A stretch of DNA of 64,000 bases, taken from NCBI RefSeq assembly GCF_009905375.1, contig NC_133647.1, positions 133,667,263 to 133,731,262 on the forward strand, in the 5' to 3' direction. Positions 35,234 through 43,802 of the stretch are shown here, piece after piece. Source of the DNA: Apium graveolens. Lineage: Eukaryota > Streptophyta > Magnoliopsida > Apiales > Apiaceae. Numbering within the stretch: the first letter of the stretch is position 1; each line of letters opens with the position of its first letter. Below the pieces are notes generated by a model, which searched no databases, was not told the DNA's origin, and was given only the letters and a program-made list of their open reading frames with translations. The position numbers and the translations under genes were made by a program.

Positions 35234-38200
35234 TTACACGTAGTAAACCTTCAGGTTTTGTGCGTGCCAGGTCCTCGGGACTTCAAAACCTTCCATAGTT
35301 TCCAGCTTGTAGGTTCCTCTACCCTGAACGCTCTTGACTCTGTACGGCCCTTCCCAATTCGGGGCAAGCTTTCCTTTCTGTCCGACACCAGAAGCCTCTA
35401 TTTTTCTCAAGACTAGATCACCTTGTTTGAAAAATCTCTCTTTATCCCTTAGGTTGTAATAGAATGAAGCCTTTTTCTGATATTCTACTATCTTTGCATG
35501 TGCCTCATCTCGCACTTCATCAATTAGATCCAGGGCTAACCTCTGCCCTTCCTCATTTTCTACAGCATTGAAAGCTTGAATCCTTGGAGAGGAATGTGAT
35601 ACCTCCACGGGAACTACTACTTCTGCCCCATATGCCAACATGAAAGGAGTTGCTCCTGTCGTGACTCTATAGGTAGTCCTATAGGCCCATAATATGGGAA
35701 GTATCTCATCCACCCAATTATTTCTTGACTTCTCAATCCTTTTCTTTAGTCCATCCAGGATTATCCGATTTGCTACCTCTGCTTGCCTATTGGCTTGCGG
35801 GTGAGCCACAGAGGTGAATCGTAACTCAATTTCATTTTCTTCACAATACTTCTTGAATTCCTCATTGTTGAATTGTGTTCCATTGTTAGTGACGAGGATA
35901 CGGGGAATTCCATATCGGCACATAATGTTTTCCCATAGGAATTGTGCAACCTGCTTAGTTGTGATTTTGGCCAAGGGTTTGGCTTCGATCCACTTGGTGA
36001 AATAATCAATGGCTACAATCAGAAATTTCCTTTGTGCCGTGGCCATAGGAAAAGGTCCTAGAATATCCATCCCCCACATAGCAAAGGGAATAGGCGAGTT
36101 GATAGAGGTCAGCATCTCGGGGGGTTGTCTAACAACTGGTGCATGCTTCTGACAGCGATCACACTTCTTTACATATTCTTTGGCATCGGTCATCATTTCT
36201 GGCCAATAAAAGCCTAAACGGGTTATCTTATGAGCTAAGGCCCTGCCCCCCAAGTGTTGCCCACAAATACCTTCATGCACTTCCTCAAGAGCTAAGCGTG
36301 CCTCATCGGGCCTGAGACACCTCAGGTAAGGAACCACGAAAAATCTTTTATACAGAATCCCATCTATCAAAGAGTACCTTAGTGCTCGAATAGTTAACTT
36401 TCGTGCTTCAGTTGCATCGCTTGGCAACCAACCGGTTTGAATGTGAGCCTTAATGGGATCGATCCATGACGTCCCCAGACCTATGGGAGCCACAAGCTTA
36501 ACATCTATGCTTCGTGTCTTCAAAACACGGAAGTATACACTTCCTGAACTTTCTTCTATCTCAGATGAAGCAAACTTTGATAGCGCATCTGCCTTAACAT
36601 TTTCTTCCCTTGGAATGTGTTCAACATGGCATTCATTAAATTGGGTCATCACAGCCCTTACTAGGCGGACATACTTAGCCATTGTATCATCCCTTGCCTC
36701 AAATTCTCCCCTTACCTGGGATATGATCAGCTTCGAGTCTCCACGGACCTTTAAGTTTTTGACTCTAAGTGTCCCAGCTAGACCAAGGCCAGCTATCAGG
36801 GCTTCATATTCTGCCTCATTATTTGTGGTTGGGAAGTCTAGCTTCATAGCATACTCAATTAAGAACCCATCAGGACTTTGCAAAACCAATCCTGCTCCAC
36901 TGGAGTTTGTTTTTGATGCTCCATCAAAATAGAGAACCCAAAACTCTTTATCATCCTTCTCCTTGCTTTCATTATCGTCCTTTTTTTTGCTTTCATTATC
37001 GACTCCCTTGTCTTGAGGTATGGCATCTTCCTGCCCCCCGATTTCTTGGTTGGGTATGGTACATTCCACCACGAAGTCAACTAGTGCCTGGGCTTTTATG
37101 GCCGTACGTGGCTTATACTTGAGATCGAACTCTCCCAACTCTATTGCCCACTTAATCAATCTCCCACTTGCCTTGGGACTGTGAATGATATTTCTCAGTG
37201 GCTGATTTGTTAACACCTCAATCCGATGAGCCTGAAAGTAAGGACGCAGTTTTCTTGAAGCCATTACCAAGGCTAGAGCGAATTTTTCAATAGTTGAATA
37301 ATTCAACTCAGCACCATGCAAAATTTTGCTGACATAGTATACGGGTTTCTGGACTTTCAGTTCCTCCTTAACCAACACCGCGCTCAAGGCGCTCTCTGAA
37401 ACAGCCAAGTACAAGAATAAAACTTCATTCAGAACTGGCTTGGCCAACAACGGGGCCTGGGCCATATACTTTTTTAACTCTTCAAATGCCTTCTGGTTTT
37501 CCTCACTCCATACAAAGTCTTTGATGTTCTTTAGTGACTTAAAAAATGACAAGCACTTGTCTCCTGACTTGGAGATGAATCGCCCTAGCGCAGCAACCCT
37601 TCCTGTGAGCTTCTGAACATCCTTGACAGTTTTTGGGGGTTCCATGTCCAGGATTGCCTTTATTTTATCGGGGTTAGCCTCAATTCCCCTCTTTGAGACC
37701 ATCAATCCCAATAATTTTCCAGATCCTACTCCGAAAGCACACTTCGTAGGATTCAACATCATCTTGTGGTACCTCAGGACCTCAAAAGCTTCCCTCAAAT
37801 GGGTTATATGATCAGTCTTTACTAGACTCTTGACTAACATGTCATCAACATAGACTTCCATAGTCTTACCAATAAGATCCTTAAAAATTTTGTTTACCAA
37901 CCTTTGATATGTGGCTCCTGCATTCTTGAGACCGAACGCCATAACAAGATAACAATAAACACCAAAGTCAGTGATAAATGATACCTTTGGAATGTCATCC
38001 TTATGCATTTTGATTTGGTTGTATCCGCTAAATCCATCCATGAAACTCAGCATCTCATGTCCAGCAGTGGCATCAATCAAAGTATCAATTCTTGGCAGTG
38101 GAAAATAGTCTTTGGGGCATGCATCATTCAGATCAGTGAAGTCTATACACATCCTCCACTTTCCATTAGCCTTCTTCACCATTACAGGGTTGGCTAACCA

Positions 38201-38440
38201 CTCCGGAAATTGGATCTCCTCAATGAAACCAGCCTCTAAGAGCTTTTCTACTTCCTGTTTTATAGCCTCTTGTCTTTCCGGGGCAAAATTTCTTTTCTTT
38301 TGTTTCACCGTCTTCCGGCTTGGATCCACGTTTAGCTTGTGAATAATCAGCTCCGGGTCTATGCCTGGCATATCAGCTGCTGACCATGCAAAGACATCAC
38401 TATTTTCTTGCAAAAATTCCATCAACTTCCCTCTAAGGGG
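35234..38440 (-). CDS. pol of element D: reverse transcriptase, two RNase H, integrase
   Basis: The frame continues from gag-protease after a single TAG (38443-38441). Counting from the Met at 38425: reverse transcriptase with CIDFTDLNDACPKDYFPLPR (about 93-112) and catalytic YVDD (192-195). A first RNase H (about 330-455) reads LAVSES where an Asp is expected, so it is probably inactive. A second, archaeal-type RNase H is intact (YFDGAS 499, NNEAEYEAL 535, GDSKLI 562, ADALSKF 612). Integrase has the HHCC zinc module (QHLGGRALAHK to KKCDRCQKH), first catalytic Asp in WGMDILGPF (787) and Glu in QAEVANR (883). The middle catalytic Asp is Asn (VTNNGTQF, 847), which should abolish strand transfer. 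HPQANRQAE also has Arg for the usual Gly. Confidence 0.92.
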   Translation of the reverse strand, partial: PLRGKLMEFLQENSDVFAWSAADMPGIDPELIIHKLNVDPSRKTVKQKKRNFAPERQEAIKQEVEKLLEAGFIEEIQFPEWLANPVMVKKANGKWRMCIDFTDLNDACPKDYFPLPRIDTLIDATAGHEMLSFMDGFSGYNQIKMHKDDIPKVSFITDFGVYCYLVMAFGLKNAGATYQRLVNKIFKDLIGKTMEVYVDDMLVKSLVKTDHITHLREAFEVLRYHKMMLNPTKCAFGVGSGKLLGLMVSKRGIEANPDKIKAILDMEPPKTVKDVQKLTGRVAALGRFISKSGDKCLSFFKSLKNIKDFVWSEENQKAFEELKKYMAQAPLLAKPVLNEVLFLYLAVSESALSAVLVKEELKVQKPVYYVSKILHGAELNYSTIEKFALALVMASRKLRPYFQAHRIEVLTNQPLRNIIHSPKASGRLIKWAIELGEFDLKYKPRTAIKAQALVDFVVECTIPNQEIGGQEDAIPQDKGVDNESKKKDDNESKEKDDKEFWVLYFDGASKTNSSGAGLVLQSPDGFLIEYAMKLDFPTTNNEAEYEALIAGLGLAGTLRVKNLKVRGDSKLIISQVRGEFEARDDTMAKYVRLVRAVMTQFNECHVEHIPREENVKADALSKFASSEIEESSGSVYFRVLKTRSIDVKLVAPIGLGTSWIDPIKAHIQTGWLPSDATEARKLTIRALRYSLIDGILYKRFFVVPYLRCLRPDEARLALEEVHEGICGQHLGGRALAHKITRLGFYWPEMMTDAKEYVKKCDRCQKHAPVVRQPPEMLTSINSPIPFAMWGMDILGPFPMATAQRKFLIVAIDYFTKWIEAKPLAKITTKQVAQFLWENIMCRYGIPRILVTNNGTQFNNEEFKKYCEENEIELRFTSVAHPQANRQAEVANRIILDGLKKRIEKSRNNWVDEILPILWAYRTTYRVTTGATPFMLAYGAEVVVPVEVSHSSPRIQAFNAVENEEGQRLALDLIDEVRDEAHAKIVEYQKKASFYYNLRDKERFFKQGDLVLRKIEASGVGQKGKLAPNWEGPYRVKSVQGRGTYKLETMEGFEVPRTWHAQNLKVYYV

Positions 38441-40975
38441 CTATTTTAATGTGGCTCCAATGAAAGTCATTCTTTCAGACTTCTCGGGGTCTAAAGGAAT
38501 AGAAACCAAGTCTTCTGCAGGCTTTCCTCTCTTCTCATCATTTTCTCGTACATCCATATCTTCAATAGGAAGAACCTGCCCCCCGGCTCCATCTGCCCTC
38601 AAAGAGGCCACATAACAACTTCTAGCCATTTTTTGATCTCCTCTCTCTTCTCCAATCCCGTTTCGGGTGGGAAACTTCATGACTGAATGGTAGGAAGAGG
38701 GGACTGCCTTGAAGGCATGTATCCCTGTTCTCCCCATGATAGCATTATAAGTTGAACTAGCCTTTACCACCACGAAATCCAGCATCTGTGTTGCTTGCCT
38801 TGGTTCCGTACCTATGGTGGTTGGCAATTTGATTATCCCTTCCACAGGACGTTCTACTCCAGCAAATCCATATATCGGCATGTCGGTTGGTGTCAACTGG
38901 GAGTCGTTATACCCCATTCTTAGAAAGGTGTCGTGGAGCAAGATATCCACAGAAGCACCATTATCCACAAGGACCCTCTTATCCGGGCTATTTCCTATTA
39001 TCGGTGTTATGACCAGCGGGTCGTCATGGGGAAACTTCACACCCTCTAGGTCGGAATCATCAAAAGCCAATGTTACTTCTGTCCTGGCCCTCTTCGGGGC
39101 TTCTCCAACAATATGCATAACCTCCCTAGTATATGCCTTTCTGGAATTTTTGGACAATCCAGCAGCAGTTGGACCTCCAAAGATCGTGTTTATCACTAGC
39201 CCTCGAGGGCGTCGTGGTCCTCCAAAAATTGCATTTATAACCGGCCCTCTAGGTTGGGGATTCCGCCCCTGATCGTCTTGGTCCCTCCTACGATCTTCAA
39301 AGTTCTTCCTTCCATTATTATTTCTGTCCCCTCCATCTCCAGTATATTTGTTCAATCTTCCTTTTCGAATCAAAAACTCAATTTCATCTTTCAATTGCCT
39401 ACACTCATCGGTGTCATGGCCAACATCTTTGTGAAACCTGCAATACTTGCCCTTATCTAGCTTGGCGGGATCAGCCTTCAAGGGCTTAGGCCAGCGAATA
39501 TCTCTGTCTTTCTCAATCTCCATCAAAATCTGACTTCTGGGAGCATTCAGCTTAGCGTATTCAGTGAACTTTTGCCCAGGTCCTCCCTTCTTGGGGGTTG
39601 AATCAGGGTTTTGTTCGGTTCTAGGATATTTTTCCTTTGCAATATATTCTAAATCAGCTTTCCGCTTTTTGCCTCCAGTGGGCTCATTACTTACTACGGT
39701 CTTCCTCATACTTTCTTCAACCTTGATATACTTCCCTGCCCTCTCTTGGAGCTGCAACATGCTCTCAGGGGGTCGTTTGGCCAAAGACATCTTGAAAAGC
39801 TCATCCCTAGTTCCTTGTTGCAGTGCTATCATGGCTACCTTATCATCAAGGTCTGGGACTTTTAAAGCCTCCTTTGTAAAATGATTCAGGTAATCTCTCA
39901 AGGATTCCTTAGCTCCCTGCACAAGACTCATAAGAGATGCTGAACTTTTCTCATGGACTCTTCCACTGATGAATTGCTTAATAAAAGCCTGACTTAATTC
40001 TCTGAACGATCCAATAGAATTTGGGGGCAGGCGACTGTACCATCTTTGAGCCATACCCGACAGGGTTTGAGGGAAGGCCCGACACTTTATAGCATCATTC
40101 ACGGGTTGCAGCAGCAGTGCATTAGAGAATGTCCTAACATGATTAGCGGGGTCTCCCGTGCCATTATAGGTTTTGATAGTGGGCATCTTGAATTTCCTTG
40201 AGATATGGGCATTCATTATCTCTTCTGTGAAGGGTGGAGTTGGATCATCAGGATCTCCAAGGGGAAGGAGATTGCTTGGATCAGTTCTTGGGACAGCAGC
40301 CCTTCTTCTTACCGGACCATCCAGGTCTATGACAGGAGGAGGATTTCTCCCCCTAGGAGGTATCTGGGGTCTGGTGGCCTGGTGAGCCTCCAAATCATGC
40401 CTCAGTCTTTGGATTTCAGCCTCATGAGCCCTGATCCTTTCCTGCACTTCTTGGGGATTCGCCCCTGGGGTGCTTTGGGGGCGTTGCCTTCCATCAGCCA
40501 TTGGCTCTTTTCCAGGACGCCTCCTTCTCGGGGCCACTTCATCATCCGAAGATTCGGAGTCTCTCTCAGTGTAAGGACCAGAAAATTCCCGATCCTCAGG
40601 AATAGGACCCAAACCTCGTATATAGGGGGGTGACTGCCCTCGTGCTTCGCCTCGCCTAGCATATCCGCTTCCTCCAACCTCAGGGCGAAGGGGCATCCCA
40701 TAAGGGGGGTTAGTAGTAACAACAGTTGAATATTCATACCCAACGGGTCGAGAATTCACAGGTATATGTACTTGTTGAACTTGAGGATTCGTACCTTGAA
40801 TAATCGAGGGAGTTGTCCCTTGTGGCTGAGGTTGAGTTCCCCTTATCTGGGCATCCCCCTGAGTAGATGCATAAGTCGAATGGGGCGGAACCTCCACGGT
40901 TGATGAAATCACCTGAGTTGTCCCTGATGGTGTTCCTTCCTCCAGAGCTCCAATTGTTCTCCGTGTTCTCGCCAT
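38441..40975 (-). CDS. gag-protease of element D
   Basis: ATG at 40975 (MARTRRTIGALEEG) lies 36 bases after the LTR edge; an in-frame ATG at 40999 would start inside the primer-site region, so 40975 is preferred. Order: Pro/Gln-rich N-terminus; Arg-rich stretch (RRRRPGKEP); gag core (MAQRWYSRLPPNSIGSF, AFIKQFISGRVHEKS, LRDYLNHFTKEALKVPDL); zinc-knuckle variant YCRFHKDVGHDTDEC; protease with VLVDNGASVDILL. About 844 codons. The frame ends at TAG 38443-38441, where element E has GAG, so gag and pol were one polyprotein. The stop is either a recent mutation or a read-through site. Confidence 0.9.
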   Translation of the reverse strand: MARTRRTIGALEEGTPSGTTQVISSTVEVPPHSTYASTQGDAQIRGTQPQPQGTTPSIIQGTNPQVQQVHIPVNSRPVGYEYSTVVTTNPPYGMPLRPEVGGSGYARRGEARGQSPPYIRGLGPIPEDREFSGPYTERDSESSDDEVAPRRRRPGKEPMADGRQRPQSTPGANPQEVQERIRAHEAEIQRLRHDLEAHQATRPQIPPRGRNPPPVIDLDGPVRRRAAVPRTDPSNLLPLGDPDDPTPPFTEEIMNAHISRKFKMPTIKTYNGTGDPANHVRTFSNALLLQPVNDAIKCRAFPQTLSGMAQRWYSRLPPNSIGSFRELSQAFIKQFISGRVHEKSSASLMSLVQGAKESLRDYLNHFTKEALKVPDLDDKVAMIALQQGTRDELFKMSLAKRPPESMLQLQERAGKYIKVEESMRKTVVSNEPTGGKKRKADLEYIAKEKYPRTEQNPDSTPKKGGPGQKFTEYAKLNAPRSQILMEIEKDRDIRWPKPLKADPAKLDKGKYCRFHKDVGHDTDECRQLKDEIEFLIRKGRLNKYTGDGGDRNNNGRKNFEDRRRDQDDQGRNPQPRGPVINAIFGGPRRPRGLVINTIFGGPTAAGLSKNSRKAYTREVMHIVGEAPKRARTEVTLAFDDSDLEGVKFPHDDPLVITPIIGNSPDKRVLVDNGASVDILLHDTFLRMGYNDSQLTPTDMPIYGFAGVERPVEGIIKLPTTIGTEPRQATQMLDFVVVKASSTYNAIMGRTGIHAFKAVPSSYHSVMKFPTRNGIGEERGDQKMARSCYVASLRADGAGGQVLPIEDMDVRENDEKRGKPAEDLVSIPLDPEKSERMTFIGATLK

Positions 40976-40990
40976 GGTTGTTGTTGTGCT

Positions 40991-41008
40991 TTCCCACAAA
41001 CGGCGCCA
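40991..41008 (-). promoter_or_regulatory. Primer-binding site of element D (tRNA-Asp type)
   Basis: On the minus strand, TGGCGCCGTTTGTGGGAA starts two bases after the LTR end. The first ten bases fit the 3' end of plant tRNA-Asp. The remainder diverges, so the tRNA assignment is tentative. Confidence 0.7.
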
Positions 41009-41010
41009 AA

Positions 41011-41580
41011 TGTTATGGATAAAAAACTAAGTTTATTATTTACTGTATTTATTACTAAGATTTGGGAGCTCAAGGCCTTTAATGGCTGCTCTCGTGTTTC
41101 GTGGCTCGACCTGCCTTTACGAGATGCCTACGTATCTCTGTGAATTAGAGAATCAAGCCAAAAAATGTAGTTCTGATCTGTGGGGTGAGGCCCCTTATAT
41201 AGATGTTGGGAGTCCTTGAATTGGACTTGGTATAGGAGACTTGGTGGGCAAGTCTCATAATTAGAATGGACTTTGGAGTCCTAGATAGTAGGAAACTGAT
41301 TCCTTATCCTTTTAGGTCCCCTTGAGGCTAATCTCTAAGGATTTATATCCTTATCGGGACTCTTCTCAACATCTGATTTTTCCCTTATTAATTAATTATG
41401 AAATTAATTAATAATCAGGGCTTTTGGGCCTTTTTTTATTCCATCAGGCCTGATGTGGTCCGTCAGGCTTAACCTTTCTGGTCTGAGTATCATATATCTT
41501 TTTATTGGGCCTAGCAGCCCACAGCTTGTACAATTAATGCAGTATTTAATTATACAATCATAATTTATTTATCCCCATCA
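41011..41580 (-). repeat. 5' LTR of element D (570 bp)
   Basis: Partner of 30726-31295. TATA box on the minus strand, CTATATAAGGGG, lies at about 41190-41201, followed by a leader with GCCTCACCCCACAG. Flanked by the target duplication TTGAT at 41581-41585. Confidence 0.95.
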
Positions 41581-41585
41581 TTGAT

Positions 41586-42724
41586 CTAGTAGTCTTTAAT
41601 ATACTAAAGTCCCATGTTTGAAGTAATTGTTTATGTGGAAATCTTTTAACACAAGCAAATTCTGATATTGAGCTTAGTTAAGTTTACCTTGTCTATCTTA
41701 TTACTAAGTCAAAAACTAGAATAATGCTTCTTCTCTGTTAAGTTCTGATGGTAGTAAATCTGGTGAATGTACTAAGTGCTGATAAGCCTCACTTATCAAA
41801 AGAAAAGGAAAAGAAAAAGAAATAAAAATCAGGTACTCCTTTGAGATCTAGAGTAAAAATGTGGAAGGGAAGACCCAAGTGCATTGCTGGTATTAAGTAA
41901 TATGCATCAGAAAAGCAAAATAAATATTTTCTTGGTGACTTTTCACACTCTATGATTACTGGAGAAATACTCTGATAATAGCATAAATTCTGATAAGTAG
42001 TCGTGGCTCACTTACACTGAGAAGCCATTGTAAAATGGAATTTCAAAAGATGCATAAAATGAGCACAAAACAGTTGAGGTGGATTCATGCATGAACTCAT
42101 TCTAAAGTAGACTTCAGAATCATGACAGTTTTTGAGAAAATTTCTCAGTTATGCCTTATTTCTAAGATGTACTGAAGTGAATCAGACTTTAATCTTTATC
42201 TGATATTTAGCTTACTGCACACACATACACTCCATATGAATGATGAAAATTACTGTGGTGATAAATGTTGTTTTAGATGAACAGGTTAAGTGTCAGTTGC
42301 ATAAATTCTGAGGACAAGTTCTGATGATTAAGTTCTGAAGAGACGAAATCAGAATTTGTGTGAAGAATTACAGAAATAGGCATTCACCTTTCGAGTTAAG
42401 GAATCATGTTCTGATGATTGTTAAGTTCTGATATAAGTCTAAGTTCTGATATTAAATCATGATTCTTTACTTGACTTATTTGTGGTTAAAATCTGAAACA
42501 GTATTATTTAAAATCAGAATATGTTTGGGTGAGATATTAACAGTCAACATAATTTGGGTTAGTGGTACTCGTCTATGCACATTAATTTTTACTTGTTTCA
42601 TGTGCGCATTAAATCCTGTTTTTAAGCTTCCAATGGCTGTTATTATTCTCATCATTCTAGGGAGATGAGGTATAATTATTTTTATCTATAACCATTCAAT
42701 TTTCCTTGCGTCTGTTAGAATTCT
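41586..42724 (+). other. F's 3' noncoding region, right of element D
   Basis: More than 1.1 kb without a supported gene. It contains many copies of (A)AGTTCTGAT and variants, for example near 41738, 42315, 42424 and 42442. This is the sense-strand complement of the ATCAGAACTT motifs in F's LTR. Confidence 0.7.
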
Positions 42725-42738
42725 ATTGGTTATATAAA
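42725..42738 (+). promoter_or_regulatory. Putative internal promoter of element F's small gene
   Basis: ATTGG (inverted CCAAT) is followed immediately by TATATAAAC (42731-42739). About 30 bp further is a C/T-rich leader ending at the ATG 42812, giving an expected leader of about 50 bases. It is well formed and independent of the LTR promoter. Confidence 0.5.
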
Positions 42739-42811
42739 CTAACACCTCATTCCAGCCAACACATCTCTCATTTTCTCTCAAACTCACTCTTTTTACATCC
42801 TCATCAAAAAT

Positions 42812-43081
42812 ATGGTTCGTTTCAACTTGGTCCTGAACTATGACACTTTTAAAATAGAGTTGAGTTGTACTGAGTGGAGGCAGGAGTGGCATGTCACTAC
42901 CATTCCTGATGATATCTGGGACTCAGTTCCCCAAGAGGTTCTCACGGACCTCTTATTCTTCTATATGGACTATCATCGCCATCTTAAGCGTCTGGAAGAG
43001 GAAAGGAGAGAAGCTCTCCGACAACAAGAACAGATCATTCGTCTTGCTGTTCTTTTTGTTGAGAGTAGGAAGAAGAAATAA
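42812..43081 (+). CDS. 89-aa small ORF of element F, unknown function
   Basis: ATG 42812 to TAA 43079-43081. The product begins MVRFNLVLNYDTFKIEL, has a Trp-rich middle (CTEWRQEWHVTTIPDDIWD) and a charged helical end (HRHLKRLEEERREALRQQEQ) finishing VESRKKK. I recognise no family. It has no stop or frameshift although the surrounding pol and large ORF of F have many, and it has its own TATA box and a plausible AT-rich 3' end (about 43190-43255, with AATGAAATTTTATATT). It lies between pol and the long downstream ORF. It could be a captured or element-specific accessory gene, or a 5' exon of the next ORF. Confidence 0.5.
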   Translation: MVRFNLVLNYDTFKIELSCTEWRQEWHVTTIPDDIWDSVPQEVLTDLLFFYMDYHRHLKRLEEERREALRQQEQIIRLAVLFVESRKKK

Positions 43082-43802
43082 TTGTTATCTATCTGTTTCT
43101 CTTCATCGTCATCTTTGTCTGGCTTCTTAGCTTAGGACTAAAGCTGTTGATGTTAGGATTTTTAGCTTAGGACAATCTTGTAATTTTAAGCATGTAATTT
43201 AAATTTCATGAAATGTATTTGCTCAATATATTAATGAAATTTTATATTTTTGCAAGATTTTGTCTCTGAGTCGTTTCATATTCTGATAATATTATAAATC
43301 CTGATACTAACCATATTCTAATGACCTTTTTAGCTATGATATAAATCAAGTTCTGATTCTGACGTGGCAGTATTTATTTACTTGGTCTATTTATGGTCAT
43401 TCTCTCATTGGTCATATTTTTACAGAATATTGGTAAAGCAGTAATAATAATTTATTAAGTGGGAATAATTTTAAAATTTAAAATAAAACTGAACGTCCTT
43501 GATTAATGGGATTACTTGGTAAGTGGAACGGTTTTTCCTTGAAAAACTGTATGTGATAAGTAATGATTACTGAATACACGTGCCCATTAATTATCTTTTA
43601 CTGCTGCATGTGTGACAGGTGTCTCAACGGTTACTTTCTTACCGTGTATAAGTAAAAGAGAGAAAAGATTGTAAAATCTTTTATTTACTTTCATATTTTA
43701 TCTCTCTCTTTTTACTTTTATTCTTTCTCATCTACTGACGATTGTTCATACAGACGTTTTATCAAACACCTTACATGCAATTTTCTTTCTCACGAATTTC
43801 TC
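43082..43802 (+). other. Spacer between the two extra ORFs of F
   Basis: AT-rich, with further TTCTGAT motifs (43278, 43350). A weak TATA-like TGTATAAGTAAAA lies at 43645-43657, about 150 bp before the next ATG, with a long pyrimidine-rich leader (43680-43802). Confidence 0.5.

Larger units (their letters stand above)
30726..41580 (-). mobile_element. Element D: Tat-type Ty3/gypsy element carrying an antisense gene
   Basis: Two 570-bp LTRs differ at about 7 sites. Target duplication TTGAT is at 30721-30725 and 41581-41585. On the minus strand: LTR, primer site TGGCGCCGTT, gag-protease (40975-38441), reverse transcriptase, two RNase H domains, integrase (to 35234), a tail-to-tail antisense gene (32954-34898, +), minisatellites, polypurine tract, LTR. 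The dual RNase H, the antisense gene and the polypurine/LTR layout identify the Tat lineage. Its LTR divergence makes it the youngest datable insertion here. Confidence 0.95.

Noticed and set aside
36453..36932. Long plus-strand frames opposite D's pol and gag (also 38814-39272, 40205-40633)
   Set aside because: They are shadows of the minus-strand polyprotein, which has all the catalytic motifs; the plus-strand products match nothing and have no promoter.
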